Shown here: positions 22,324-32,732 of the stretch, piece after piece
Position numbering within the stretch: the stretch's first letter is position 1
Layout of the letters: each line of letters opens with the position of its first letter
From: Rhynchopus euleeides
Taxonomy: Eukaryota; Euglenozoa; Diplonemea; Diplonemida; Diplonemidae
Assembly (NCBI GenBank): GCA_963210315.1
Contig: OY723315.1
Location: forward strand, 620,001-684,000
DNA length: 64,000 nucleotides
Direction of reading: 5' to 3'
Position numbers and translations under genes: made by a program
The notes under the pieces: generated by a model
Database searches by the model: none
The model's input: only the letters and a program-made list of their open reading frames with translations
Told to the model about the DNA's origin: nothing

Positions 22324-22761
22324 CAGTGGTGGCAGCGTACGGCCGTACGGTACGCGTACGCGTATGCCGTACGCACTTTCTGAAAATCGCGCTGCGTACG
22401 CGTACGCAGATTTTGCGTACGGCTGGTATTCCACGTCTCTCAGCACACAGTAGGCCACCCAGCGGGTGGCTGGGCCCTGGCCTTTGCTCCTGCCTTTCAC
22501 AGATGGTTCCTTGCCGCGCTCGTGGCGAATAACTCGCAACACCTGCAAGTACACCCGCAAGCATACTGCAAAAGGTACCACTTCCGACTGGAAGGCTCGA
22601 AGGCTGCCCCTGGTACACCTGAGTTCGACTGTCGGATTTGGTGTGCGGCCATGGCCGTCTCCTGTGCTCCATAGACTGCCGTACGCAGCGCCGTACGCGT
22701 ACGCGTACGCCGTACGCACTTTCTGAAAATCACGCTGCGTACGCGTACGCAGCCACCACTG
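22324..22761. mobile_element. hAT-like MITE with 8-bp target duplication
   Basis: The element starts CAGTGGTGGC and ends GCCACCACTG, a perfect 10-bp terminal inverted repeat of hAT type. It is flanked on both sides by the same 8 bases, CCCTAGGG (22316-22323 and 22762-22769), matching the hAT target-duplication length. That octamer is itself a palindrome, so the inverted match can also be read as 18 bp. Inside each end are TACGCG-rich palindromes. A 44-bp direct repeat with ACTTTCTGAAAATC in it lies at 22365-22409 and 22709-22752. There is no transposase, so the element would be non-autonomous. Symmetric, near-perfect ends suggest a fairly recent insertion. Confidence 0.8.
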
Positions 22762-23194
22762 CCCTAGGGGGGGGTCACTGCTAAGGAAAAGTGGTAGACA
22801 AACAGCAATTTTTCCGACACCCCCATTCCGACCCCCGGAGAGCCTATTTTTGGGTAGCTGTTGGCCGATATGTGGTGGAAAACAGGTTTTAGGCCCATTT
22901 CGATGATTTTTGACACCCGGGAAGGCATTTTCATGCATGCTGCTAAATGTGAGATTTTTGGGCCAAATTTCGGAATCCCAATACATTTTTTTGGGGGCGA
23001 GTTTGTTAGGAAAATGGGGGTGGCACAGCGTCGTTCTTCCACACAAGAGGGTCGTTTTTGGCATCAACGGTTCAAACTCTCTTCACGGCGACCCTACTCA
23101 AATTTTTTTGAGTTATTGGGGGCCATTTACTGTGCGTCAAAGTGTCGGCGATTGGCCACCTTTGGTGCCGTGGCTGGTGGGTGGCCATGGGCAC

Positions 23195-23430
23195 ACGCTA
23201 CAAGGGGGGTCTGGGGGGCAGAGCCCCCCAGCCGCCGGAGGCCACGGTAGTGAACATCTGTTCATTGTGGGCGTAGATTCTGTGTGAGTTGGCTGCGTCC
23301 TCCTGAGGCCTGAGGCTACTGGAGTGGTTGGATTCCCTGACTTGATGGGTATCGAAGGGCTCCAGGGGGGTCTGGGGGGCGGAGCCCCCCAGCCGCCGGA
23401 GGCCACGGTAGCGAGCATATGTTCCTGCAA
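23195..23430 (-). repeat. GC-hairpin repeat (family C), inverted copy
   Basis: This is the reverse complement of 14269-14500 at roughly 80-85 percent identity by eye. It again has two GGCCTCCGGCGGCTGGGGGG hairpin modules, one at each end, and the ACAGAATCT and CAACCACTCCAGT spacer landmarks. Confidence 0.75.
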
Positions 23431-23543
23431 AACCTTCGACGTCGACCGTCGAACCAGTGTAGCCAGGTTGCCGCTTTTTTATGGGGGGTGGAAACCCAAA
23501 ATCACCGGGTCGACGGCCGACGCTTAGCGACATGCCTGCCACC

Positions 23544-23596
23544 GGGTGGGTGGGTGGGTGGGTGGGGGGGCTGCGCCCACCCACCCCCACCCACCC
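23544..23596. repeat. GGGT-tandem hairpin
   Basis: Five GGGT/GGTG units are followed by CTGCG and then CCCACCC units, so the two halves can pair. The G-rich strand could also form a quadruplex. Confidence 0.5.
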
Positions 23597-23801
23597 AATC
23601 TCGCCCCCAATAAAAATGCACATATCTCGCCACCAAAAAAAATGCGAGGACCCCGAAAGTCCCAATCCCAATATCATTTAGCAGCAAGCATGGGCATTTT
23701 TCGCCCATTTTTTATTTTCCTACCAGAACTTGTACCTCGGGGTAGTAGCGTGGCTTCGTCATTTTTTGACTACAACCACTGGGAAGAGGCATTGTATCAA
23801 G

Positions 23802-25293
23802 TTACACATACATATCGTCCAGGAGGTTCTCCTGGAGCTCAAGTATGGTGAATTCATCCTGGTGGAGCCCGCTCTCCTCGGCGCGATCCATCAATTCAGC
23901 ACCCCGTTTCCTTCCCAGGAAGCTGCGGATCCCGCCCTGTTTGTGGGCCAAGTATCTCCCGGAACGCTTCCTGGGCAGTTGTCTGGGGACGCGGTCGCTT
24001 CGCAAATGCGCGCACATCCTCTGCCGAGGGTACAGGGGGATTTCCCCACCTCAATATTCACTATTCCGCTTGCGGTGACCTGTGCGAGTGCAGTCACCGT
24101 TGAGGCTGTACACTGAAAGCGGCTGATCAGCTGTACTGTCATTGACGAGAGGAGACCCTCCAGCCAGTCATGCACCACACCTGTTTGAATTCAATCCACA
24201 CCGACCTCGGCTCACGTCAGCACTAGGGTGCGAGCGCTGCAGTGGAGTATATGTTCGTACAGGGGCAACCGTGCCACCTGTGCTGCACCTTCACCATGGT
24301 GTGCTTCCGGTACAACAACCGGTAGGTACCTTCTTGTGCGATATCTGCGACCTGCAGCACCGCTATCTCACAGCAGGGCTTGCACCGCTGTTCCGATAGA
24401 CTCCACAGGAACCTCTCGGCAGCTTTGAAGGGTGGAACAGAGCTTTTCTTGGCCCATTGCATGTTGATCACGATGAGACCTTGCCCACCGGGGGTGGGCT
24501 CGGTACAAGTTGTGGTATGGAAAATTAGGATGGGGTCTGAGAGGGTAACAAGGCCACAGATCATGTTGTAGTGGGGGTATTTCCGGGTTCCGACATATTC
24601 TGGACCGGTTTTTCATATTTTTTTGGCCTAAAAATGACCTCCGAGGGAAAGTGGAATTTTGGGGTTTGTCCCCCCCAGTGACCCCCCCTAACCCCCCCCC
24701 CGGCTCAATCAGACCGAGGAACGTGAAAAATACGCACTAAATTGCCTCGGCGAAGCGTTGCTAAGAAGGGGAGGGGATGGTGAGGGGGTGATTGGAGCAG
24801 CGGCACACACACCACCGCAGTGGGCATGACCTACGTTATTTTGGGGGAGGTGAGGCTAACCGGGGGGGGGGGGGGGCAATTCGCCTTGTTGCTGTGTTGC
24901 AGCCTCCACCTTCTAGGTGTGCGGCTTCACCACGAGCAGTGGCCCCACGTGGGGGGGGTCTACCCGCAAAGAGCTGCGCTCGGGATGCCGGACTCTAAAA
25001 AAATAAGGAAACTCGCGGCACGTTTGTCTCCTGGGGGGCACCGGCACCAGCCACGCGTGCTTCTTGACGTGCCCCGCCCTGCTGCGCTTACTCTCCTCAG
25101 GATGGTTGAGGCATACTGACGCCCCGGCTGAATATGCTGCGACACTGTCGACAGGGGAGAGACACAGTAAGACATACTTGCCTCGATAAAGGCTTTGGAG
25201 GCGGTTCTTATATGATGGGGTGGGAAGGCAAGAGCGGATGCACTGTCCTCGCGAGTGGCTCACCCACTCCCACCACTCCCCCCCCCTTCCCAC
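23802..25293 (-). other. Possible exons of an unidentified multi-exon gene
   Basis: Three minus-strand segments have a more protein-like composition than the surrounding spacer. They are 23802-24017 (ending LLDDMYV before a stop, with FLGRKRGAELMDRAEESG), 24223-24500 (with CEIAVLQVADIAQEGTYRLL) and 24905-25200 (with YSAGASVCLNHPEESK). I cannot join them convincingly and recognise no family. A coding gene with introns, a decayed gene, or chance are all possible. Confidence 0.2.
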
Positions 25294-26443
25294 CCCTGAC
25301 GGATCTGTGTGCGCAATGTGCGTGTGATTGTCACGTCGCGCACAACATAACTGTCGCTCTCACATTCCTCACAAACAATTCTGTTGTCGTTGGCAATGTT
25401 GGATGAGCGAGTGTCCCCCCCCCACCCCCCAATACCACTTGCGCAGCCAGACTAACAAATCCCAGATCGAATTGGCCCCCCCCCCACCTTCCTGTGCCAC
25501 CCCCCCCCCCACCCTTCATCGGGACGGAGATCTGGACGCGGGCTCAGATTACTGCTGAGATAAGTCGAAAAAAAATGGAAACCCGCATGGGGGGTGTCCG
25601 AGGGTGGGAGGGGACATGAGGGGAAGGCTTTCCAATTTCGTTGCAGGTTACGGAGAGGGTGTGAGTGTGTGTGGGGGTGGTGGTGTTAGGGAGGGAGCAG
25701 ACGGAGAAGGGGGGGTGGGGGTAATCATTTAGAAGATGGAAGGTTTCAGAAGAGGGGGGCTAGAGGGCGAGAGAGAGAGAGAGAGAGAGGGAGAGAGACA
25801 TAGCGAGGAGGCGTTGAAACGTTTACTCTGTTGTCACAGGTACCACCCCCCCCTACTCTCTTGACCCTCTCCCCTCCCCCCCCCCCCCTCACCGTTGCTC
25901 GTTGTCCTTTTTTTGGAACTGACGACTGGCAGCCAGAAGGGGAGGAGGGGTGGGCACTGGATTTGTTGTTTGACACCGCCCGACATGATGGGGGGGGGGG
26001 TTGTGTGAGGGTGGGGGGTGAGGGAGCAGCTGCCGCCCTTTGGCACACGCAATGGTTGCCAGAAGAAATGATCTTTTGCACCCCCCCCCCCCAAGAAGTG
26101 CCTCTCCCATCTCCCCTCTCTCAGGTTAAATCCCCCCCCCTCCCTCCCCCCCTTCTTTTTCACCGCTGATCTTAAAGACGCCCCCCCCCCTCCCCTTCCC
26201 CCCCCAGGGCTTTTTGGAGCCCCAATCCACACAGATCCAAACCACCTCGCACAGGGGAGAGGGGAAGGGATAACCAAAAAAAAGGATTCGCTGACATCGT
26301 TCGGCACATCGCCTGGCAAGAGTATGAAGAACTACCCCACCCCACCTCCAGGGGTTTTTGGCGGGGGGGAAGATTGGCAGGGAATCGGCGCATCACGGGT
26401 CTCCCGACCTTTTGGGCACCCCTTTGCCTGGGAGACTGGCAGC
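25294..26443. other. Gene-free spacer with purine/pyrimidine tracts
   Basis: Contains long C runs (25865-25890, 26080-26200) and a (GA)n microsatellite at about 25769-25789. It probably includes the 3' UTR of the glycosyltransferase gene. No gene seen. Confidence 0.45.
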
Positions 26444-28939
26444 TCAGTCCAGAGATGCCGTGTGAGGCTTCTCCTTCTTCTCCTTGATAACAGCCCCATA
26501 TGTGTCGAGCAATGCGTTGAACGCACGGTCCCATGTGTACCCCTCAGCGACCTTGCGGGAGTTCTTAGACAGCTGCTTCCGCAACTGTGGGCTCCTCACA
26601 AGCTCGACTACCCTATCGACAAAAGACGTTGTGTTCTTCGGGTCACAGAGGTACCCGGTTTCACCGTGGCGGACGAGGGCGGATGTGCCCGAGGCATTTG
26701 CACCGATGACAGGCAGCCCGGAGGACATCGCCTCCAGCACGACATTGCCCCAGGTCTCCGTGGTGGAGGGGAAGAGGAATAGATCAGAGCTGGCGTAGGC
26801 GTAGGACAGCTGGTCCTCGTTGGCACGCCCGAGGAAGCGTGAATCGGGGAGCTCGTTCTGCATCCACTCCCGCGCCGGCCCCTCCCCCACGACGACGCTG
26901 TGGTGGGGGAGGCGGAGCTCCTTCAGCCTGTGGATCACATCGACGTAAACCTGGAGGTTCTTCTCCAGCACGATGCGCGACGCGAAGAGGATCACCACCT
27001 CATCCTCCCCCACCTGGCGCCACCCGTTGCACCGCTTTGCGGGGTGGAACAGCCGGATGTCCACACCGCGGGGCCACAGGTCGATCCCACTGGTCACACC
27101 GTTCTGCTCCAGCTCATCCTTCACATAGTTCGTCGGCGGGAGGACCCGGTCACACCTGTTGAAGAAAGGACGCACCGAGCGCCAGTAAGCAGACTCGAGG
27201 AAGTTGAACCACCCGTAATACTGGAAGTAGGTGTTGAAGCGTGTGTGGTAGGAGCAGACCACGGGGATGTTGCGGTGTGCTGCCCAGTCGAGCGCTTCCG
27301 TTGCAGCCCCATCCGGTGTCGCGCTGTGGATGACGTCAGGCTTGAAAGCCTCTATCTCAGCACGCGCGTCATTCCCCAGACCTGTTGCATAGTAGTAGTC
27401 TGCCTTCCCGAGAAGCATCCCATTCAGCCCACTCACCCTCACCACACGCCCGACGTAGTGAGGGATGCCGTGCTCTGTAGGGAGGTCAGGGGCGAACACC
27501 ACCACCTCGTGACCCAGGTCTGACATGTACTTCACCATGCGGTTCATTGTCAGGCTGACCCCGTCAACAATACCGCTGTACACCCCGGAAGTGACAGCGA
27601 TGCGGAGTCGGCGCTGGGGGGCTTTTGGGGGCTCGCTCGCAGGCACCTTGACCAGGCTCTGGTTGAAGTCGCATGCCGGGTCGGGCATCTTGACCTTGCT
27701 GGGATGGGGCCCCTGTGTCTTGCAGCAGTCCAGCATGAAGATCATGATGCACACCAGCACCGCGACCACCATGCAGCGCCCGGCCTTCAGGAAGATCATC
27801 GAGGGCGATGTGGGCGAGATCTGGTTTTTCCTGCAGTTGATCTGGTACAGCAGCAGGACGCACACCAGGGCGATGACGGTGCACAGCAGGGGGGGCCCCG
27901 AGCGGACGAGGAGGGGCGCCCACAGGTCGGAGGAGACAAACTCCCAGCCGGCGGCTGGCAGCCAGCGCTGCTCTCCGGAGATGTCGTGGGCAGCGGGGAG
28001 GGGGTCCGACGCGTTGCCCCAGATGGCAGACAGGTTGGTGACACAGCGGCTGCGGTCCAGCATGTGCTGCCCGCTGGCGCGGCGCGAGCTGAGCCCTGAC
28101 ATCCAGAGCCCGAACATCCAGCTGCCGTAGTCCACAACCTCGTCGCGCGGGCTGTAGTAGAGAGGGGCCTGCCCATCGGTGTGTGCGGAAACAAACTGCA
28201 TCGCAATGTCCTCACAGTTCCGGTGGTCCTCCACAATCTTTCGCGTCGCCACCACCTCCTTCCGTGGCCCCGAGTAGACCTCCATGAGTCGGGTCGGCAG
28301 GAAGGCGGCCTTCGTCAGCACGATGTGGTACTGCCGCCACAGCGCCACCGCAGGGAAGGCACGGTACCTCCATGACCCGGTGCCCTCCCTCTGGATGGTG
28401 CGGGGGAAGAACCCGACCATGCGGTGGGGCTGCTTCATCCATTCGTCATGCGCCCCTTCGAGGTCACGGCATGTTATCCGGACGTCGTCGTCAACGGAGA
28501 AAATGCTGTCTGTGCTGACAGGCTTCAGCATTTTGAACCGTGTGTTAAGGGACGTGCTGGGGTAGTGCACGTCAACGGTGATCGGGGCACCCTTGTCGTT
28601 TTTAAAGATCGGCGGTGTTGCAGACTCCACCCAAACAACACGCACCTCCCTCACCCTCGGGCAGGAGCGGTAGTAGTTTGCTGCGGCAACGGCTGATTTG
28701 AGCCTTTTGAAGGTCATGAGGAAGACGGTGAAGCAGCCCTCCGCATTCTCATCCATCAAGCAACGGTTGCTCTCAATGGCGACCCGCTCGTTGCGCTGCC
28801 GCGCAACGCTCATCTCCCCTGCAGCGATGAGCTGCCGCACCTGCACCGTCTCGAAGAACATCACGACAAACACCAGGGGGATGAAGATCCCAATCTCGAG
28901 ACATGATCTATACCGCGTCATTGACCCGGCACACCCCAC
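26444..28939 (-). CDS. Membrane-anchored GT64-GT4 glycosyltransferase fusion
   Basis: The protein is 831 residues. A type II signal anchor lies at about 14-29 (IFIPLVFVVMFF). Next is an exostosin/EXTL2-type GT64 domain at about 68-265, with the DxD-type metal site VDDDVRI at 149-155 and the conserved NCEDIAMQF at 241-249. Two hydrophobic segments follow at about 350-366 and 389-405. A GT4 (GT-B fold) domain occupies about 446-815, with the SASRI-like LFASRIVLEKN near 662 and the ETWGNVVLEAMSSG donor-binding E-x7-E motif near 738-750. The GT4 half resembles SQD2/MgtA-type enzymes that transfer a sugar to a lipid. The two activities on one chain suggest consecutive or coupled steps in building a glycan or glycolipid in the secretory pathway. 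Substrates cannot be read from the sequence. The start is the ATG that gives the anchor. An AG after a CT-rich tract lies about 12 nt upstream. Confidence 0.85.
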   Translation of the reverse strand: MGCAGSMTRYRSCLEIGIFIPLVFVVMFFETVQVRQLIAAGEMSVARQRNERVAIESNRCLMDENAEGCFTVFLMTFKRLKSAVAAANYYRSCPRVREVRVVWVESATPPIFKNDKGAPITVDVHYPSTSLNTRFKMLKPVSTDSIFSVDDDVRITCRDLEGAHDEWMKQPHRMVGFFPRTIQREGTGSWRYRAFPAVALWRQYHIVLTKAAFLPTRLMEVYSGPRKEVVATRKIVEDHRNCEDIAMQFVSAHTDGQAPLYYSPRDEVVDYGSWMFGLWMSGLSSRRASGQHMLDRSRCVTNLSAIWGNASDPLPAAHDISGEQRWLPAAGWEFVSSDLWAPLLVRSGPPLLCTVIALVCVLLLYQINCRKNQISPTSPSMIFLKAGRCMVVAVLVCIMIFMLDCCKTQGPHPSKVKMPDPACDFNQSLVKVPASEPPKAPQRRLRIAVTSGVYSGIVDGVSLTMNRMVKYMSDLGHEVVVFAPDLPTEHGIPHYVGRVVRVSGLNGMLLGKADYYYATGLGNDARAEIEAFKPDVIHSATPDGAATEALDWAAHRNIPVVCSYHTRFNTYFQYYGWFNFLESAYWRSVRPFFNRCDRVLPPTNYVKDELEQNGVTSGIDLWPRGVDIRLFHPAKRCNGWRQVGEDEVVILFASRIVLEKNLQVYVDVIHRLKELRLPHHSVVVGEGPAREWMQNELPDSRFLGRANEDQLSYAYASSDLFLFPSTTETWGNVVLEAMSSGLPVIGANASGTSALVRHGETGYLCDPKNTTSFVDRVVELVRSPQLRKQLSKNSRKVAEGYTWDRAFNALLDTYGAVIKEKKEKPHTASLD

Positions 28940-28948
28940 CCCACCCGG

Positions 28949-28985
28949 CTCTCAACAACGGCAGGGGCAGGGGCAGGGGGGGTCC
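28949..28985 (-). promoter_or_regulatory. Likely trans-splice acceptor for the glycosyltransferase gene
   Basis: On the minus strand a CCCCTGCCCCTGCC tract is followed by GTTGTTGAGAG, giving AG dinucleotides about 10-12 nt before the start codon. Confidence 0.35.
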
Positions 28986-29852
28986 AAAAGATCCCAGAAG
29001 AAGCCCCGGGTTAAGAAGATGGAAATGTACAAACTGTGGAAACCCCTGGATCCCGACCCGCCCCGCCCAAACTACCCCACCACCTCGACACACTGGCGCC
29101 TCCTGTCCCCGGCTCTTGAGACGGAGGGGGGGTACAAGCCCCTCGATGGAGTGCGGCCAGGACCACCCCTGAGATGCCTTGGTAGGGGCGGCTTGTGTGG
29201 GGGAACAGAACTGATGCGCGGGGAAGCGTGGGCCGCGTCTGCAGGGTGTGTGGGGAGTGGAAATGTCGCATCAGAGAGCTTCATGTGTCCGGGATGCCGG
29301 GATGCCATGCGCTATGCTCGGGTGACATGCTGTGTTGTGCCAGAATGCTGCGTGGGAAAATGGGGTTTTTGAAGGGCGTGAGAAAGACACACCGCAATGG
29401 GGCGGGTGGGGCACCATGTGTCAGATTCGAGAACGACACATCGATGAGAAATCCGCGCCAACAGGGCAGGAGGATCAAACACCCACACACCCCCCATACA
29501 CTTCTGGGCATTCCGGGACGCTCAGAGAGGTTCGGCACCCGCCGCCAGACCCTACCCCACGCCCACCCTATGTCACCGCGTTCTAACAGCTCGGGGAAGG
29601 TGCCCTGGCCTTCCCCTCCACACAGAAACAGTACAGGTTACAGGTTTTCTTTGCACACATCTGAGCCCATTGCATTGTGTAATAAGTGATACCCTCACTC
29701 ACGTCTTGTTGTGGCCAGGCTCGTGATGAGCCACATTATTTTCGTTATGGGTTTTGGGACCGTGGAGTCACACTCAGAAGTGCAGAAAAGCGAGTGGCTT
29801 TTGGCGACACCCGCTGTCTCTCATCTAAGCAGACCCAACCCCACCCCACCCC
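28986..29852. other. Intergenic spacer
   Basis: Sits between two co-oriented genes. No gene, RNA or repeat recognised. Confidence 0.4.
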
Positions 29853-32189
29853 CTACAGCGACGGGGCCGGAGACGGGGACCGCGCAACAGAGAGCGACGT
29901 CGAGGGACGTGCCCAGGCCTGCAGCGGGGAGGAACCGGTGCTCCTCCTCCCGAGGGACGGGGAGGCCCCCCCTTGCGACCCGCTGCCTGCCCGCCCCGCC
30001 CCCACCCCTCTCGCCCCCGCCCTCTCGCCAGGGGGGGAGGGGGACCAGGTCCTGCTGGCTGCTGGCTGCGGGGGCGGGTGGGCCAGGGTGGAGCGGTACC
30101 AGGCGCGGAACTTCACCATAAACCGGTTGGTCGCGTCGGCACGGGAGTGGGTGGACTGCCCCACGGTGTCGGTCCCCACAATCGCCTCATAGTCGCGCAG
30201 GATCTGCTGCACCACACCTGCGGACTCTGCATGCTCCTCCGCAACGCGGGTATGCGCCGACTCCGCCTGCCTGGCGTGCCGCCGTGCCACCGCCTCCCGC
30301 TGCGCCATGGCATCCGCATCCACAGTCTTGCGGTCCAACGCCACCCTGGCACGGTCCGCATCCACACGCGAGGCCTCCAGCTCTGCCTCCAGCCCCTCCG
30401 CGCGCGCCTGCCACTGCAGTGCCAGGGTGTTCGCCTCGGCAGACCGTCGCCTCTCCGCAGACACCTCGCCAGACGCCCCCGCCGCACGCGACTCAGCCTC
30501 GCGCAGCTGACCCTCCGCATCCAGCGCGCTGCCCTGCAGCGCCGCGATGTCCACCCGCAGCGTGGTAGCCAGGGCGTTCAGGGAGGCCACCTCTGCGGCA
30601 CCGCTGCGCTGGCTGGCGGCAGCCTCCTCCTCAGCCCTGGCCAGCTCGTCCGCCAGCGCCTCGATCTTCGATAGCAGCTTGGCGGAGACCTGTTTCTCGC
30701 GCACCAGCATGTCGCGCGCCTCCTCCGCGCGTGCCGCTGCCTCCTTTGCGTAGGTGTCTGCGCGGCTGAGGCGCTCCTTGAGTGAGGTTGCGGTGTTGGA
30801 GAGGTCGGCCTCCCGTGTGCGGCACCGCGCCTCGAGGGAGGCGTGCTCTGCGGCGGCGCACGCAGCCTCGCAGAGCGCTGCGACGAGGGCGTCGTGCCCT
30901 GCGGCGAGGCAGGCGGAGGTGGCGGTCCACTCGCTCTGCAGGGTGGCGCGCTGCACGCCCTCCTGCGACAGGAGCTCCTCCTCGGTGCAGGCGGGGGCGG
31001 CGTGGGGCCGCTCGGCAACCAAGTCACGCACCGGGGTGGTGGGGGGGTGTGGCGTGTCGGGCTGCGGCGTCGACACCTCGATGGCGTGGCGCAGGGACAT
31101 CAGCTCCGCGCGGAGGGCGCAGGACTCCTGCTCAGACACGCATGCGGTGTGCTGGGCGTGGCGCAGGGCGTGCGTTAGGCGGGTTGTTTCGATGTGCTGC
31201 GAGTCGAGCTCCACCCGGAGGGCGGCACAGTCGGCGGTGGTGCGGCGCAGCGCCTCGTTGAGCCGCTCGGCGCTCTGCTCCGCAGACAGCGCGGCCTGTG
31301 TGGCGCTGCGCCCCTTCTCCAGGTCGCGCTGCAGGCGGGAGCGCTCCGCAGCGTCCAGCTTGGCCTGCTCCTCCGCTTCATCCAGCTGCCGCTGCAGCCT
31401 GTCGCGGTCCCTCTTGAGGCGTGCGGAGGTCTTCACCAGCTCGACACGCTGGCACTCACACTCGCTGACCTTTGCGGCAGCCTCCATGCGGGCCTCCTCG
31501 ATGGCCTGCGAGTGGAGCAGGGTCTGCCGCTCCACCCGGTGCGACTGCTCGCGCAGCGTCATCTCCAGGGCCTCGATCTTCCGCTGGCTCGAGGTGTGGT
31601 CTGCCCGCAACGCGGCACACTCCAGGCGCGACACCTGGGAGGAGCGGAACAGGGAGGCCTTCTCCGTGAGGGTTGCCGACAGCTGCCCCTGGCTCTCCTC
31701 CAGCTGCTCCGACGCCTCGGTGTGCAGGGTCACCAGGCGCGACTCGGCAGAGGCCAGCTCGGCCTTCAGCGCCAGCAGCTCGCGATCACGCTGCCCCACG
31801 AGCCTTGCGGAAGCATCGGGCAGCACCCCCGACTCCACAAGACCCATGTGATCCGTCGCAATCTCGCAGAGGCATGCGAAGTAGTCCTCCAGGCGCTGCA
31901 TCACAATAGCGGAATAGAACGATGTCTCTGTGCGAGCCAGGTGGAGGTCGCGCTGCAGGTTGACGCATTCGGCGGACTCGGCAGCTACAGGGGACATCGA
32001 TCTGCTCTGCACGGCGCGCGGCGATGCAGGCGTTGCCCCTCGCGGGGGCGACCCGAGGGCAGACTGCACCATCAGCGGGGAGGGTGCGCGCTCTGTGCCT
32101 GGTGTCCACATGCGCAGCGGTGATGCCGATGCTTCGGGACCCCGCCTCCCACGAGGCGCATTGTGCCCCGGCGCTGGGCGGCGACGCAT
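29853..32189 (-). CDS. Long coiled-coil protein, function unknown
   Basis: The 778-residue protein has a basic, Ser/Pro-rich head (about 1-70) and a central region, about 75-690, that is almost entirely Ala/Glu/Arg/Leu heptad-like sequence predicted by eye to be coiled coil (e.g. RDRDRLQRQLDEAEEQAKLD). A short conserved-looking patch follows (FMVKFRAWYRSTL), and the tail is again rich in Ser, Pro, Gly and Arg. There is no motor, kinase or membrane segment. Such proteins are common in flagellar, basal-body or cytoskeletal structures, but nothing here identifies a specific family. The start ATG lies 14 nt after a CTGCAACAG acceptor-like site preceded by a CT-rich tract. Spacing to the upstream IQ-protein gene is about 540 bp. 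Confidence 0.8.
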   Translation of the reverse strand: MRRRPAPGHNAPRGRRGPEASASPLRMWTPGTERAPSPLMVQSALGSPPRGATPASPRAVQSRSMSPVAAESAECVNLQRDLHLARTETSFYSAIVMQRLEDYFACLCEIATDHMGLVESGVLPDASARLVGQRDRELLALKAELASAESRLVTLHTEASEQLEESQGQLSATLTEKASLFRSSQVSRLECAALRADHTSSQRKIEALEMTLREQSHRVERQTLLHSQAIEEARMEAAAKVSECECQRVELVKTSARLKRDRDRLQRQLDEAEEQAKLDAAERSRLQRDLEKGRSATQAALSAEQSAERLNEALRRTTADCAALRVELDSQHIETTRLTHALRHAQHTACVSEQESCALRAELMSLRHAIEVSTPQPDTPHPPTTPVRDLVAERPHAAPACTEEELLSQEGVQRATLQSEWTATSACLAAGHDALVAALCEAACAAAEHASLEARCRTREADLSNTATSLKERLSRADTYAKEAAARAEEARDMLVREKQVSAKLLSKIEALADELARAEEEAAASQRSGAAEVASLNALATTLRVDIAALQGSALDAEGQLREAESRAAGASGEVSAERRRSAEANTLALQWQARAEGLEAELEASRVDADRARVALDRKTVDADAMAQREAVARRHARQAESAHTRVAEEHAESAGVVQQILRDYEAIVGTDTVGQSTHSRADATNRFMVKFRAWYRSTLAHPPPQPAASRTWSPSPPGERAGARGVGAGRAGSGSQGGASPSLGRRSTGSSPLQAWARPSTSLSVARSPSPAPSL

Positions 32190-32732
32190 TGGGCCTTGCC
32201 CCCTGTTGCAGCGTGGCGATGGTGGGGTTCAGAGGGAGGGTTAAGGTGGAGAGTGGTCACGACACAGAGTGAGTGGTGCGGAGGGGGCGGTGTGTCAATG
32301 CAGATGCAAAAGGGGGGTGGGAGGGGGTGTTGTCGCACTCCTTCTTTTATTTTGCAGCGCCAATAACTGTAAGACATAGAGAGGGGCCGACAGGCACCTG
32401 AGAGGCAGAGAGCAAGGGAGGCTTTCAGAGAGAGAGAGAAAACACAACGCCACCGAAACGAAGGACAGGATTAAACCGCGGGCTTCTCGTTTCCCACCCC
32501 CAGTCCGATAACCCATCATCGCCCTTGAGCGATGATGTTCACCTTTTGGCGAAAACCAAAAAATGAATCGGGCAATGGACGAAGGAGCAACCACGCACAC
32601 AGCTCTGTTAAGAACCGCTTGCAGGGAAGGGAAGGGGGAGTCAGGGGTGGGGGGGGAGGGCCAAGCAGGCGGCTACCTGCTGGCATATGTCTACGACTGG
32701 CGCTTCGGCTTCACCCTGTGTGGGGACTCGGA
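32190..32732. other. Intergenic spacer between IQ and coiled-coil genes
   Basis: Holds the presumed 3' UTR of the IQ gene and the 5' UTR of the coiled-coil gene. Contains an AG-rich tract near 32430. Nothing else recognised. Confidence 0.45.
32203..32250 (-). promoter_or_regulatory. Likely trans-splice acceptor for the coiled-coil gene
   Basis: On the minus strand CACCTTAACCCTCCCTCTG is followed by CGCTGCAACAG, 13 nt before the start codon. Confidence 0.4.

Larger units (their letters stand above)
22910..23712. mobile_element. Inverted-repeat element carrying an inverted GC-hairpin repeat
   Basis: The left arm (about 22910-23005) contains CATGCTGCTAAATG, then GGAATCCCAATACATTTTTT and GGGGGCGAG. 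The right arm (about 23580-23712) contains the reverse complement in the same order, with small indels. Between the arms lie the GC-hairpin repeat (23195-23430) and a G-rich hairpin (23544-23596). There is no transposase. The layout parallels the 14.0-15.2 kb element although the arms are different sequences. Confidence 0.5.

Noticed and set aside
22365-22752. CRISPR-like pair of repeats
   Set aside because: Only two copies, each inside the ends of a MITE with terminal inverted repeats and a target duplication.
30754-32123. Long plus-strand frames opposite the coiled-coil gene
   Set aside because: Their Ser/Arg- and Leu/Gln/Gly-rich compositions are complements of the coding strand's biased codons. 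No independent homology.
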